From assembly GCA_947254645.1 (NCBI GenBank), contig CAMYDW010000002.1:62001-126000 (forward strand): a DNA stretch of 64,000 nucleotides. The letters are read 5' to 3'. This stretch comes from an uncultured Peptococcaceae bacterium. Its GTDB lineage: Bacteria > Bacillota > Peptococcia > Peptococcales > Peptococcaceae. A program made the translations under genes and the position numbers. Shown one piece after another: positions 52,265-61,420 of this stretch. The notes beneath the pieces were generated by a model. That model was not told the origin of the DNA. It ran no database searches and saw nothing but the letters and a program-made list of their open reading frames with translations. Positions within the stretch are counted from its first letter, which is position 1, and each line of letters opens with the position of its first letter.

Positions 52265-53536
52265 TTGGAGAAAATTATTGTAACCGGTGGTCGAAAACTG
52301 AATGGTGAGGTGCGCATCAGTGGGGCGAAAAATGCTGTCCTACCAATTATTGTGGCAACGCTGTTATCTGAGGGGGAATGTATTTTACATGATGTTCCTC
52401 GTTTAGCCGATGTACATATTATCAATGATGTGTTGACCTCTCTTGGAGCTAAAATTTCTTTTACAGAAAATACAATGAAAAGCAATGGGACTTCTGTGAA
52501 TAAGGTCGAAGCGCCTGTTGAATATATAAAGAAAATGCGTGCTTCGGTGCTGATTATGGGGCCGCTTTTGGCACGTTTTGGGAGAGCAGTATTAAGCTTG
52601 CCTGGTGGATGTGCCATTGGTGCACGTCCTATTGACTTGCACCTAAAGGGGCTTGAAGTCCTCGGTGCGACCATCCAAATCCGTGATGATGAGGTCATTG
52701 CGGAAGTGCCGAATGGTCGTCTAAAGGGAGATAAGATTTTTCTGCGTGTGCCATCTGTAGGGGCCACCGAAAACCTGATGATGGCCGCAAGCATGGCAGA
52801 AGGAACAACCATTATTGAAAATGCGGCAGAGGAGCCAGAAATTGTAGATTTGGCGAATTTCCTCAATGCCATGGGCGCTGATGTGCGTGGCGCTGGCACC
52901 AATGTGATTCGTATTAATGGGGTAGACCGTCTTGGAGGGGCGGAACACACCATTATTCCAGACCGTATTGAAGCAGGCAGTTATTTGTTGGCTGGGGCAA
53001 TCACTGGGAGCACCGTGCGTGTGACCAACTGTATTGCAGACCATCTCTATCCAGTATTAGAGAAGATTCGTGAAAGTGGTGCAAGCATCGACATTGATGA
53101 AATCAACAACACCATCACGGTGCATGGCAGCGAACAGATTACCCCTGTTGATATTAAAACCATGCCTTATCCAGGCTTCCCAACAGATATGCAAAGCCAA
53201 TTCATGGCCTATATGACCTTGGCAGATGGCACCAGTCAATTCACTGAAACCATCTTTGAAAACCGTTTCATGCACGTGGATGAATTGCGTCATCTTGGGG
53301 CCAATATTCAATGTGATGCCCGCAATGCTTTTGTGGTAGGGGTGCCAAAATTATTTGGTGCGGAAGTGCGTGCCACCGATTTGCGTGCAGGTGCAGCCCT
53401 GATTATTGCAGGCTTGGCCGCAGAAGGCGAAACCACGATTTCCAATCTCCATCATCTCGATCGAGGCTATGAAAATCTGATTGGCAAGTTCCAATGCCTC
53501 GGGGCAGACATTAGACGTATCAATGATGAAGAGTAA
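52265..53536 (+). CDS. murA: UDP-N-acetylglucosamine 1-carboxyvinyltransferase
   Basis: The 423-residue product is MurA, with GAKNAVLP near residue 21, the catalytic Cys in PGGCAIGARP near 117 and RASVLIMGPL. It adds enolpyruvate to UDP-GlcNAc, the first step of peptidoglycan synthesis. The catalytic Cys is present, so fosfomycin sensitivity is expected. The homology start is a TTG at 52265, yet the good ribosome site GGAGGTGA at 52235-52242 is 22 nt away, an odd arrangement. Confidence 0.96.
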   Translation: MEKIIVTGGRKLNGEVRISGAKNAVLPIIVATLLSEGECILHDVPRLADVHIINDVLTSLGAKISFTENTMKSNGTSVNKVEAPVEYIKKMRASVLIMGPLLARFGRAVLSLPGGCAIGARPIDLHLKGLEVLGATIQIRDDEVIAEVPNGRLKGDKIFLRVPSVGATENLMMAASMAEGTTIIENAAEEPEIVDLANFLNAMGADVRGAGTNVIRINGVDRLGGAEHTIIPDRIEAGSYLLAGAITGSTVRVTNCIADHLYPVLEKIRESGASIDIDEINNTITVHGSEQITPVDIKTMPYPGFPTDMQSQFMAYMTLADGTSQFTETIFENRFMHVDELRHLGANIQCDARNAFVVGVPKLFGAEVRATDLRAGAALIIAGLAAEGETTISNLHHLDRGYENLIGKFQCLGADIRRINDEE

Positions 53537-53540
53537 TGAT

Positions 53541-53573
53541 AAAATCTGCTGAAGCCTTTCAGCAGATTTTTTT
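53541..53573 (+). terminator. Terminator of murA
   Basis: AAATCTGCTGA pairs with TCAGCAGATTT, then T residues. Confidence 0.88.
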
Positions 53574-53645
53574 GCGTTTTATGTTAGCAGTTTGGCTTTT
53601 AACGTTATATGATAGAGTAAGAAAACAATAAAGGAGAGGGCAACC

Positions 53646-54341
53646 ATGTTTGAATATCAAAAAGAGGACAATGCAGTCAGTTACTATTTTTTTCAAGCCC
53701 TAGAGGGTGTCGCAAGCTTGGTCTGGTCAAAAGACGCCCATACGGTGATGACACAGCTTCAACAAGCTTTTTATCAAGGGGTCCCAATCAGCGGTCTTTA
53801 CACGTTGCCTGAAGAAGTGAACACCTTAGAAAAAGCCTATGCTGCAAGCACAGAGACACGCACCAATTTTGAAGCCCATCTTCAAGAAAGCGCCCAGCTA
53901 TCATCGGCAACAAAGGACGAGGCCCTCAAAGCACTCCTTGCATCTCTCACCAATCCAAGTGCTATTCGAGGCGTGACCGCCATGTGCTATCGCAATAAGC
54001 GTGTCAGTGATGCGGTATTTGACTTTTCAGAGGCGGCGGCAGAGGACGCTGAGCTGTTTGGCTGTATTGTGGACGATAGCCACGGCACCGTCCAAATGGC
54101 AGGATTTCTTTGGCAAGGCGTGGATAGCGTAGAGGCCTTTGTTGGAGAAAGCCTCGTCGATGTTTGGCAGGCGTGGGAAGAAAAGGAAGCACAGGGCATG
54201 GCACTGACCCCAGTGACCACCAAGCTCTATGGTATTTTTGAAGACGAAACAGCAGAAACACGTGCTAGCCTTTTTGAGAAGTTCCTCAGAGGGATTTATA
54301 ACGATGCCTTTTTAGAAGATTTCAAAGCCCTTCTAGCATAA
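53646..54341 (+). CDS. Protein of unknown function, 231 residues
   Basis: The acidic, mainly helical cytoplasmic protein (MFEYQKEDNAVSYYFFQALEG...) has no recognised domain. It follows murA by about 110 bp but behind a terminator, so it is a separate unit. GGAGAGG precedes the ATG. No signal peptide or metal-binding motif is present. Confidence 0.8.
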   Translation: MFEYQKEDNAVSYYFFQALEGVASLVWSKDAHTVMTQLQQAFYQGVPISGLYTLPEEVNTLEKAYAASTETRTNFEAHLQESAQLSSATKDEALKALLASLTNPSAIRGVTAMCYRNKRVSDAVFDFSEAAAEDAELFGCIVDDSHGTVQMAGFLWQGVDSVEAFVGESLVDVWQAWEEKEAQGMALTPVTTKLYGIFEDETAETRASLFEKFLRGIYNDAFLEDFKALLA

Positions 54342-54369
54342 AGAGGAGACCTCCTAGGGGTCTCTTTTT
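54341..54369 (+). terminator. Terminator
   Basis: A stem around AGAGGAGACC/GGGGTCTCTT is followed by T residues. Confidence 0.8.
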
Positions 54370-54613
54370 GTATACGCTGGCATAATCATATAAGAAGATG
54401 TTTAAATACTCAAAAATGGGGTATATATATTAAAATCAGAATTTTTTTCTTTTTTATAAGAATATTATAAAACAATGCGAAATCACCACATTTTTCTTCC
54501 CAAATGATGAAAATTATACTATACTCTATCATAATCATTATATTATTTTATACATAAAGATTTAACAGAGTAAGGAATGAATAGTCTCTAAAGGAATACG
54601 AGGAGGTGTTCGT

Positions 54614-55867
54614 ATGTACAGGCGATTTGTTCAGAAAAGCATTGTTTTTGTATTGATGGTCCTGCTTTTGAGTGTGGGTGGATTGTTTGCCCTCCCAAAA
54701 GAGGCGGTACAGGCGTCGGATATTAAGCTGATTATTAATGGACAGCTCATGGATACCCAGCAAGTGGCGCTGATTTCCGATCGGACCTTTGTGCCTCTAA
54801 GAATGATTGGCGAGCATTTAGGCCTCGAAGTGAAATGGGAAGCGCAAACACGCACCGTAGAAATGAATGGCAGTGATTTAAAATTAACCTTTGCCATTGA
54901 CAATACCTCCTATAGCGCAAATGGACAAACAAAAACCTTGGATGTGCCACCAACCATTATTGATGGCAGCACCCTCGTGCCTTTACGTGTTGTGGGCGAA
55001 TACCTTGGTCAAGTGGAATGGCATCCAGAAACCCGTACCGTGGTGGTCAATAGCTTTAAAGAGCGACCACCGGGGAGCAGCGCAAGTCCAAAAAAACCAA
55101 TCCAATTACCCGTGTCGGCAACGATTGTCGAAAGCACTGATGCCAATGAGGTGGCTCAACGCATCATCAGCGGTGTCTTTTACAATTATCTCACTGGCGG
55201 GGTGACCAAGCACACCTTTACCATCACCGATGCCAGTATGAACGATGTGGTGAATATCTTAAAAAATGATTTCCCAACCAGCCAATTCCTAGAGGTGACC
55301 CCCTTGTTTTCCCTGCAAGGCAATGTGTTGATTATTGATTTGGCAGGGAGCAATGAAACCGTTCGTCAAAACTTTCAGGAAGCCTATGGCACCTTGAGCC
55401 ACACCGCCTATGAAATCAACAAACAAACCACCGACCCCGTGAAGCGGCGTCAATTGGCCACAGACTATTTGTGTCAGCATTGGCAGTATCAATATGGTGC
55501 AAGCAAAAGCGATTTGTCCCAGTATAGCTTGTATTCTGCTGTGATTTCAGGACACAGTGTTTGTGCAGGGATTGAAAGCTATGCCAGCCTGCTCTTTAAT
55601 AAGCTGGGCATTCCAGCCTACCGTGTGAACTATTATCAAACAGAAATTCCTTTGGTGGGCCATACAGTGACCTGCTATTTGGAAAATGGTCATTGGTACT
55701 ATGTCAATTTCACCATGCTAGATGACCGTTATGATAGAGGACTAGGGTCTGATTACTTAAGCAACTACTGGCGACAATATGACCACATTGGCTCTTATCG
55801 CCTATACAGTGACTCTCCTGATGCGAACTTGGTCACAAGCTTTATCAGTCGGTTGCAAAAAGGCTGA
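54614..55867 (+). CDS. Exported protein with copper-amine-oxidase-N stalk repeats and a transglutaminase-like domain
   Basis: The 417-residue product has a signal peptide (about residues 8-35). Two stalk repeats follow (ISDRTFVPLRMIGEHLGLEV and IIDGSTLVPLRVVGEYLG), then a transglutaminase-like domain with Cys in HSVCAGIESYASLL and His in GHTVTCYL. The stalk domain is common in wall-associated proteins of Firmicutes. The enzyme may act on peptides at the cell surface. GAGGAGGTG precedes the ATG. Confidence 0.88.
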   Translation: MYRRFVQKSIVFVLMVLLLSVGGLFALPKEAVQASDIKLIINGQLMDTQQVALISDRTFVPLRMIGEHLGLEVKWEAQTRTVEMNGSDLKLTFAIDNTSYSANGQTKTLDVPPTIIDGSTLVPLRVVGEYLGQVEWHPETRTVVVNSFKERPPGSSASPKKPIQLPVSATIVESTDANEVAQRIISGVFYNYLTGGVTKHTFTITDASMNDVVNILKNDFPTSQFLEVTPLFSLQGNVLIIDLAGSNETVRQNFQEAYGTLSHTAYEINKQTTDPVKRRQLATDYLCQHWQYQYGASKSDLSQYSLYSAVISGHSVCAGIESYASLLFNKLGIPAYRVNYYQTEIPLVGHTVTCYLENGHWYYVNFTMLDDRYDRGLGSDYLSNYWRQYDHIGSYRLYSDSPDANLVTSFISRLQKG

Positions 55868-55927
55868 TTGTTGTAAAACCTTCCAAAAAGGATAGATATT
55901 TAGAAAAATAAATGATATAATAGCCAT

Positions 55928-56016
55928 GCTTAGAGGGTTGGACTATCCATCACTCGACAGTAGGGGGCGGAATGCCATTGCACTGCTATTCAGAGTGGTG
56001 TCATGGCATTCTTTTT
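55928..56016 (+). ncRNA. Candidate small RNA with promoter and terminator
   Basis: A TATAAT at 55916-55921 is followed about 90 nt later by a hairpin GAATGCCAT (55970-55978)/ATGGCATTC (56003-56011) and TTTTT. No open frame fits between. No known RNA family is recognised. The -35 region is weak. It could instead be a leader or element scar. Confidence 0.4.
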
Positions 56017-56020
56017 GAGG

Positions 56021-56058
56021 AAGAAAAAGCCGATGTCTATAGACATCGGCTTTTTCTT
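56021..56058. terminator. Perfect palindrome with A and T flanks
   Basis: AAGAAAAAGCCGATGTCTA and its complement form a 38-nt perfect palindrome. It can end transcription on both strands. Confidence 0.75.
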
Positions 56059-56091
56059 TATGGTTTTTTTGGTACATGTGGAAAGCCAATC

Positions 56092-56123
56092 AAAAAAACG
56101 ATGTCGATTGACATCGTTTTTTT
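56092..56123 (-). terminator. Terminator of the XRE gene
   Basis: On the minus strand AACGATGTC pairs with GACATCGTT, followed by T residues. Confidence 0.85.
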
Positions 56124-56126
56124 CGA

Positions 56127-56327
56127 CTATTCATCTGAAAACTGAAACAGGGTTTCCACATTGACACCAAAGACCTTGGCAATATCCATTGCCAATTTAA
56201 GAGAAGGATTGTACTTCCCTTTTTCCAGATGGACAATGGTTTCTCGGCGCACCCCTACCTTTTCGGCAAGGGCTGTCTGGCTGAGGCCTTGGGCTTCACG
56301 GTAGGTTTTAAGTTGTGTGATTAGCAA
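56127..56327 (-). CDS. Small XRE-family regulator
   Basis: The 66-residue product is a single Cro/CI helix-turn-helix ([28 protein letters not shown]...), as in the YgzD-like group. Its gene overlaps the upstream membrane-protein gene by 7 nt. Such pairs are common in Firmicutes. It probably represses the pair at the inverted repeats at 56761-56800. Confidence 0.9.
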   Translation of the reverse strand: MLITQLKTYREAQGLSQTALAEKVGVRRETIVHLEKGKYNPSLKLAMDIAKVFGVNVETLFQFSDE

Positions 56328-56746
56328 GCAGAACCACCTCGTTCAAAGTAAATAAAAAGCAATGTGCGCAAGACAGACAGAAAAACAAGAAAGCCCATAA
56401 TCCCCCAGCCAATGGTTGTCATCATGGTGGCACTGAGGCCGATGTGGCCAGTGATGGCACACACCCATGCCAAACCAATCAAAAACAGAACAGAAAGTCG
56501 TAGGCAAATGGCATCACAGCGTGAGAGGTGTTGCATGGCCATTTCGTCATAGGATTCTTGCTTGTAGCGTTTGGCACGGTAAGCAACCATCATGAAATAG
56601 ACAAGGAGCACGATGCCAATGCCATTTTGAATCGTGGTATAATAGGGCTGCCAATCGGTGCGTGCCCACATCCAAAAATAGCTGGTGAGCATGAGTGCGA
56701 AAATAATTTTATGAGCAACGAGCTCTGTTAAGGTTACTTTTTTCAT
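56321..56746 (-). CDS. Four-helix membrane protein partnered with the XRE regulator
   Basis: The 141-residue protein has four hydrophobic segments (about residues 12-27, 40-56, 82-100, 108-130) and a cytoplasmic loop. It resembles DUF2178-like membrane partners of small XRE regulators. AAAGGATG lies upstream of the ATG. It may sense an envelope signal, but this is inferred from pairing. Confidence 0.75.
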   Translation of the reverse strand: MKKVTLTELVAHKIIFALMLTSYFWMWARTDWQPYYTTIQNGIGIVLLVYFMMVAYRAKRYKQESYDEMAMQHLSRCDAICLRLSVLFLIGLAWVCAITGHIGLSATMMTTIGWGIMGFLVFLSVLRTLLFIYFERGGSAC

Positions 56747-56760
56747 CCTTTTGTCCTCCG

Positions 56761-56800
56761 ATGTTATAAATAGTTCACTAATGTGATTTATTTATAACAT
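56761..56800. promoter_or_regulatory. Operator-like inverted repeat upstream of the XRE/membrane pair
   Basis: ATGTTATAAATA (56761-56772) and TATTTATAACAT (56789-56800) are exact complements with 16 nt between. A third copy TATTTATAACA lies at 56835-56845. The spacing suits a dimeric repressor overlapping the promoter. Confidence 0.6.
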
Positions 56801-56856
56801 GAAGCCAATGGGTTGTCAATAGAAAAATGTGAAATATTTATAACAAGTGTGGGCAT

Positions 56857-56888
56857 AAAAAAACCAGCATGTGCGAGAGCATACTGGT
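56857..56888 (-). terminator. Terminator of the Dabb gene
   Basis: On the minus strand ACCAGTATGC pairs with GCACATGCTGGT (one mismatch), followed by a T-run. Confidence 0.75.
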
Positions 56889-56902
56889 GTGCGTGCCGCT
56901 TC

Positions 56903-57190
56903 TTATGCATGATCAAAGCTGACCTGTGCTTCAATAATATCGGAATACTTTTCTTGGAGTTCTTGATGTTCGGCACTGTCAAGATAGACCATCAGCTCTT
57001 CAAGATTTCTGATTTCTACAGAAATCATTAAGTCCATATTGTTTTCACGAGAGACGATGTTTCTATAGACTTGAGGATTTATGAAGCCTTCTTGGTTTTT
57101 CTCAAGTTGTTCATATTTTTCAGCAAAGGTATTGATGACCTCTTCGTTGAGTGTATTTTCTTTAAACTTGAATAAGGTATAGTGGACCAT
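56903..57190 (-). CDS. Dabb-family (stress-responsive alpha/beta barrel) protein
   Basis: The 95-residue product (MVHYTLFKFKENTLNEEVIN... ending EAQVSFDHA) fits the dimeric Dabb fold. AGGAGGAAT lies upstream. Members include stress proteins and small enzymes; no substrate can be named. A terminator follows on the minus strand. Confidence 0.85.
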   Translation of the reverse strand: MVHYTLFKFKENTLNEEVINTFAEKYEQLEKNQEGFINPQVYRNIVSRENNMDLMISVEIRNLEELMVYLDSAEHQELQEKYSDIIEAQVSFDHA

Positions 57191-57350
57191 TAAGCCTATT
57201 CCTCCTTTACCGACCTATTATAACACAATCAGATATTTTAATGCAAATTTGTTCATTTGCAACACAATGTTGACAGGGTTTATACAAGTTTGTAGAATGA
57301 TATTATAATGAATTCAGATGAATTTTGAGACAGGTAGAGGAGTGTATGTG

Positions 57351-57737
57351 ATGTATCAATTTATTTATGGCAATTTTTCTGATACTGCTTTTGGGCTTCA
57401 TGGTGTAGAAGACTGCCTGAACCGTGGTTTGACCACCAATGATTTTACTGTATATGTGACACAAGCGGCTTTTGATGCTTTTTCTGCAACACAAGCCCCA
57501 ATGATTGAAAAAGAAACTGAAGAAGGGGTTCAACAAGTCCCATCTCCAGATTTTGACCCAAGTCAACATTTATTCTGGAACAAAATCCAAAAAATCGCAA
57601 ATGTGGTTATTTGGGATGTTGAAAAGGGTGTCGCAAGCAATGAAGAATTAAACAATGTGCTCAAAGGTGCACGCAGATATTTTGAAATGGGTAAAATGGT
57701 CATCATCGTCAACCAACCTATTCAACAACTCGCATAA
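57351..57737 (+). CDS. Small protein of unknown function, 128 residues
   Basis: The product (MYQFIYGNFSDTAFGLHGVEDCL...) has no recognised family. The ATG at 57351 lies 8 nt from GAGGAG; the frame is open to 57318 without a site. Strong codon usage hints at good expression. A terminator lies at 57741-57773. Confidence 0.75.
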   Translation: MYQFIYGNFSDTAFGLHGVEDCLNRGLTTNDFTVYVTQAAFDAFSATQAPMIEKETEEGVQQVPSPDFDPSQHLFWNKIQKIANVVIWDVEKGVASNEELNNVLKGARRYFEMGKMVIIVNQPIQQLA

Positions 57738-57740
57738 TGA

Positions 57741-57773
57741 GAAACACCTCTCTTTTTTGAGAGGTGTTTTTTT
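57741..57773 (+). terminator. Terminator
   Basis: GAAACACCTCTC pairs with GAGAGGTGTTTT, then T residues. Confidence 0.88.
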
Positions 57774-57888
57774 CATGCAGGCTTTCATATTGGTGATAAA
57801 TCTGGCGTGCATGGAGCAAAAATTCTGTCCCATCTTGGGTGAGACGAACGCAGCGTTTGCTGCGGTTAAAATCAGAAAAAATTTTAAA
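57745..57888 (-). pseudogene. Remnant of a LysR-type regulator N-terminal domain
   Basis: The minus-strand frame reads FNRSKRCVRLTQDGTEFLLH then ARQIYHQYESL, which matches the end of a LysR helix-turn-helix domain and its linker helix. There is no start, the upstream part is missing, and the frame runs into the neighbouring terminator. It is therefore a decayed fragment. Confidence 0.5.
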
Positions 57889-57916
57889 AAACCCTCATCA
57901 AATATAGAAATAGTCC

Positions 57917-57945
57917 TTGACCTTTGGTGTATGATACTGTACTAT
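57917..57945 (+). promoter_or_regulatory. Promoter of the GntR-ABC operon
   Basis: TTGACC (57917-57922) and TACTAT (57940-57945) are 17 nt apart. GTGTACTA-type repeats just downstream could be the GntR operator. Confidence 0.65.
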
Positions 57946-57999
57946 AAGTGTACTAGGTAGCATAGAACAGTTGGTATAGATAGGAAAGGGGGTCGTCAA

Positions 58000-58389
58000 A
58001 TGTTTCAAATCAATCAGCGCAGTGGGCAACCGTTGTACGAGCAGCTTCTGGCAAATATTGAAGAGGCAATTATGAATCAAGTCTTTTTGAAAGACGAGCA
58101 ATTGCCAAGTGTACGTGCGCTGGCACAGGATTTAGCGATTAATCCAAATACCATTCAAAAAACCTATGGCATTTTGGAAGAACGTGGAATCATTTACTCT
58201 CGTCCAGGACGTGGCAGCTTTGTAGCCGTAAGCGCTGAAGAACTTGGCGCTAAACGAACACCGAATATGTACAAACAGTTAGACCACTGTCTGGAATCCC
58301 TGTTTCAGCTTCGCATACAGGAAGAAGACATTGTGGCACATATCCATGATTTTTTTACTAAAATGGGGGAAAGGGGTGAAGCACAGTGA
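58000..58389 (+). CDS. GntR-family regulator, YtrA type
   Basis: The 129-residue product has a GntR winged helix (PLYEQLLANIEEAIMNQ, LPSVRALAQDLAINPNTIQ, ERGIIYSRPGRGSFV) and the short YtrA-type C-terminal helix. It usually represses its own ABC transporter operon. It overlaps the ATPase gene by 4 nt. AAAGGGGG precedes the ATG. The inducer is unknown. Confidence 0.93.
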   Translation: MFQINQRSGQPLYEQLLANIEEAIMNQVFLKDEQLPSVRALAQDLAINPNTIQKTYGILEERGIIYSRPGRGSFVAVSAEELGAKRTPNMYKQLDHCLESLFQLRIQEEDIVAHIHDFFTKMGERGEAQ

Positions 58390-59285
58390 TTACTATTACA
58401 AAGGCTGAAAAAAGCTTTGGCAATATACAGGCACTGAAAAGCATTTCCTTGAATATTCCAGAAGGCTCCATTTATGGTTTGATTGGCTCAAATGGTTCTG
58501 GGAAATCGACCTTGTTGCGTGCGATTACTGGTATTTACTGCTTAGAAAGTGGCGACGTATCAGTGGATGGGCAAGCAGTTTTTGAACAACCTGATGTCAA
58601 AGCAGCGCTTTTTTATATTTCGGATGATCAATACACAGAGCGTAATGGCTGTATCTTAGAAATGGCACAACGCTATGCCACGATGTATCCAAACTATGAT
58701 GTGGATTATGCCCTTGAGGTGGCAAAAATTTTCAAGTTGGATCCAACCCGTCGCTTTAAAACCTTTTCAAAAGGGATGATTCGTCAATCTCATATTATTT
58801 TGGGATTGGCAGCCAAGACCAAATATCTTTTGTGCGACGAAACCTTCGATGGCCTCGACCCAGTGAAGCGTCAAGCAGTGAAAAAGCTTTTGGTAGAAGC
58901 GGTGCTTGAGCGACAGGCAACGGTGGTGATTGCCTCTCACAATTTGAGAGAGCTAGAAGATATTTGCGATCACGTTGGCTTCATTCACCAAGGGGAATTG
59001 GTTTTGGAACGTAACATGGACGATTTGGCCACTGGCATTTACAAATTGCAAACCGCCTTTGACCATGTGCATCGTCAAGCAGACTTTGCGGACTTTGCAC
59101 CAGTGTCCTTTGAACAACGTGGCCGCATGATTTCCATGATTGTGCGTGGGGACTATGATGCCCTGAATGCACAAATTGCAGCAATGCAGCCCCTTTATAG
59201 TGAAATCTTACCGCTGACCTTAGAAGAAATCTTTATTGCAGAAATGGAGGTGCGTGGCTATGACATCAACGACCTCGTCCTATAA
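58386..59285 (+). CDS. ABC transporter ATP-binding protein
   Basis: The 299-residue product has Walker A GSNGSGKST near 38, a signature region FSKGMIRQSHIILGLA, and Walker B YLLCDETFDGLDP. It drives the downstream permease. Start at GTG 58386 overlaps the gntR stop. The signature LSGGQ is replaced by FSKGM, as in YtrB-type ATPases. Confidence 0.92.
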   Translation: MITITKAEKSFGNIQALKSISLNIPEGSIYGLIGSNGSGKSTLLRAITGIYCLESGDVSVDGQAVFEQPDVKAALFYISDDQYTERNGCILEMAQRYATMYPNYDVDYALEVAKIFKLDPTRRFKTFSKGMIRQSHIILGLAAKTKYLLCDETFDGLDPVKRQAVKKLLVEAVLERQATVVIASHNLRELEDICDHVGFIHQGELVLERNMDDLATGIYKLQTAFDHVHRQADFADFAPVSFEQRGRMISMIVRGDYDALNAQIAAMQPLYSEILPLTLEEIFIAEMEVRGYDINDLVL

Positions 59286-61368
59286 GCTCCCTCAAGATGT
59301 GCGGGCACAGCTCTTATCAATGAGAGGCATCATCATTTTAATGACCTGCTTCTATATGTTGATTGGGCCAGTGGCCTCTTATTTGGCGACAACAATGGTT
59401 TTGCAGGGTGATGCGGGAACCATGCCTTACTTTGCAGGCCAAACCTTTTTCCAAAATATGTATGTGGTATTTTATCCAACGGCCATTTTCTTTGGGGCGA
59501 TTGGTGCAGCCTATGTGACGCGTTACCAACATGTTCAAAAGCAAAGTAACTTCTATCATAGCTTGCCAATTTCACGGATGAATCTTTTGACATCACGTAT
59601 TGCGGCATTGATTATGATTCAAGTTGTCCTTGTGGCCGTATCCATCCTATTGATGGTGGTTGTTTCTGGCCGCATTCCAATAGATGGATTTATGCTGAGA
59701 GTAGGAAAATGGGCCGTGGTTCATTTCTTGCATATTATTCTCACCTTTATGCTTAGCTTTGGGATTGGGCTGTTGGCAGGACAGCTAACCGCCAACACCA
59801 TTTCACAGCTTTTAATGATGGGTGTTTTCCATTTGACAATACCACTCATTGGGGTGACCATGATGGCAGCTTTAGAGGGGCTCTTTGAAACCTTTGCCTC
59901 AAAAGGGATTGCCTGGTCTTTGATGAGCTTTAATATTTTCCAAAGCATGTCCTTCCAAGAGAAAATGCACGCTGCAGACAATGATCCTGCAGTGGGGCTC
60001 TTGGCCTTCCAACAGTCAGATATTCTTTGGCCGATAGGGCAATATGTGATCTTTATCGCCTTGACGGTACTTTCCTTTGTATTGACCTATTATCTTTACA
60101 AACATCGCAAGGCCGAAAAAGCAGGCGAAACCTTGCAATATGCGCCAGTGGGCACCTTCATCAAAGTGGCCTATGTGGTGCTTGGCACCTCCATCGTGGG
60201 CTTTGCGTTCTATAGCTTTGGTGCCAATACCACGATTGGTTTTGTGTTAGGCGCTATTTTAGCGATGATTATTGTCCACACCATTGTGGAAATGATTTAT
60301 CAACAGGATTTGCATGGCATGCGCCGTCATTGGGGCAGTGCCTTGCTGGGGCTGGTCATCTCCTTGGCCATTTATGGCCTATGTATCAGTGGGGTCATTG
60401 ATTATGACCACTACGTGCCAAAGAGCAACCATATCCAAGCGGTGAAGGTGGATCTCCAATTAGAGGACTCTTCCTACAACTGGGCGATGGAGGATGCATG
60501 GCTTCATGACCCAGCCTATATCAGTGCTGTGTTAGAAGCGACCAAACAATTATCTGATAAGCATATTGATGCTGAAGAAATTGGTGACCAAATGGCGGAC
60601 AAGTCAGAGGCACAAACCCTGCGTCTCAAGGACGACACCATGGTGCAATCTGTTCAAGTGGCCTATCAAAACAAATTAGGCATCACCACGGTGCGTCGCT
60701 TCAATGTCGCCTATAAGGATTTCCAAAAAATCTATCCATTGGTGATGAATAAAACCAATTATCATAAAGCCTTGTGGCAAACGGTTTTGGACACCCCAGA
60801 CAATGCCATTACTGGACTTTCTGTAGATGGCCAAGCAATGCTGGAACAAGCAAACGATACAAAGAATTTGATTTATAGTGATGCCAAAGGCAAAATCCTC
60901 AATGCAGATCCTGCACGTACCAGTGCTTTGCGAGAGGCGATGCACAAGGATATCGAAAAGCGTACGGCAGACACCATGCAAAGTGGGAAGGTAGGCACCA
61001 TTTACATCAACGGGATGAACTTTGGCAGAACCTTTAATGTCTATCGTGGGGATGCAGCCATCAATGCGCTCTTTGACAAATGGCGTACAGAGGGCTTCCT
61101 ACCAAGCACCACAGAGGTGGCGCAAGCAGTGCTGGCCAACAACGATGTGCTGATGGCAACGATTGAAAAAAATGAAAAAGGCTATCGTGAACGCCGCAAA
61201 GTGACGGATGTGGCTGAAGTAGAAAAATTGCTCAATGAAGACACGGTAGAGGATGGTGCGGCAGTCATCTTTGGTAAAGCGGTCAATAAAGAGTCTTGTG
61301 TAGTTATCCGACCAAAGGTAGAAGACGGCACCTATTACGAACAAATTCGCTATATCATTGAAAAATAA
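59260..61368 (+). CDS. ABC-2-type permease with large extracellular C-terminal domain (DUF6449-like)
   Basis: The 702-residue protein has about ten membrane helices in the first 390 residues, then a soluble domain of about 300 residues on the outside. This layout matches YtrC/D-like permeases with a DUF6449-type tail. The ATG at 59260 has GGAGG 9 nt upstream and overlaps the ATPase gene by 26 nt. In Bacillus the related operon responds to cell-wall antibiotics; here the trigger is unknown. Confidence 0.85.
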   Translation: MTSTTSSYKLPQDVRAQLLSMRGIIILMTCFYMLIGPVASYLATTMVLQGDAGTMPYFAGQTFFQNMYVVFYPTAIFFGAIGAAYVTRYQHVQKQSNFYHSLPISRMNLLTSRIAALIMIQVVLVAVSILLMVVVSGRIPIDGFMLRVGKWAVVHFLHIILTFMLSFGIGLLAGQLTANTISQLLMMGVFHLTIPLIGVTMMAALEGLFETFASKGIAWSLMSFNIFQSMSFQEKMHAADNDPAVGLLAFQQSDILWPIGQYVIFIALTVLSFVLTYYLYKHRKAEKAGETLQYAPVGTFIKVAYVVLGTSIVGFAFYSFGANTTIGFVLGAILAMIIVHTIVEMIYQQDLHGMRRHWGSALLGLVISLAIYGLCISGVIDYDHYVPKSNHIQAVKVDLQLEDSSYNWAMEDAWLHDPAYISAVLEATKQLSDKHIDAEEIGDQMADKSEAQTLRLKDDTMVQSVQVAYQNKLGITTVRRFNVAYKDFQKIYPLVMNKTNYHKALWQTVLDTPDNAITGLSVDGQAMLEQANDTKNLIYSDAKGKILNADPARTSALREAMHKDIEKRTADTMQSGKVGTIYINGMNFGRTFNVYRGDAAINALFDKWRTEGFLPSTTEVAQAVLANNDVLMATIEKNEKGYRERRKVTDVAEVEKLLNEDTVEDGAAVIFGKAVNKESCVVIRPKVEDGTYYEQIRYIIEK

Positions 61369-61420
61369 TTCAATTAAAACAAAAGGAACGTATCATTCAA
61401 GAAGAAGGAGGACGACAGTC

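Noticed and set aside
52105..52953. 282-residue minus-strand frame opposite murA
   Set aside because: It overlaps the well-supported murA and shows a biased, unstructured composition rich in Arg, Ser and Pro.
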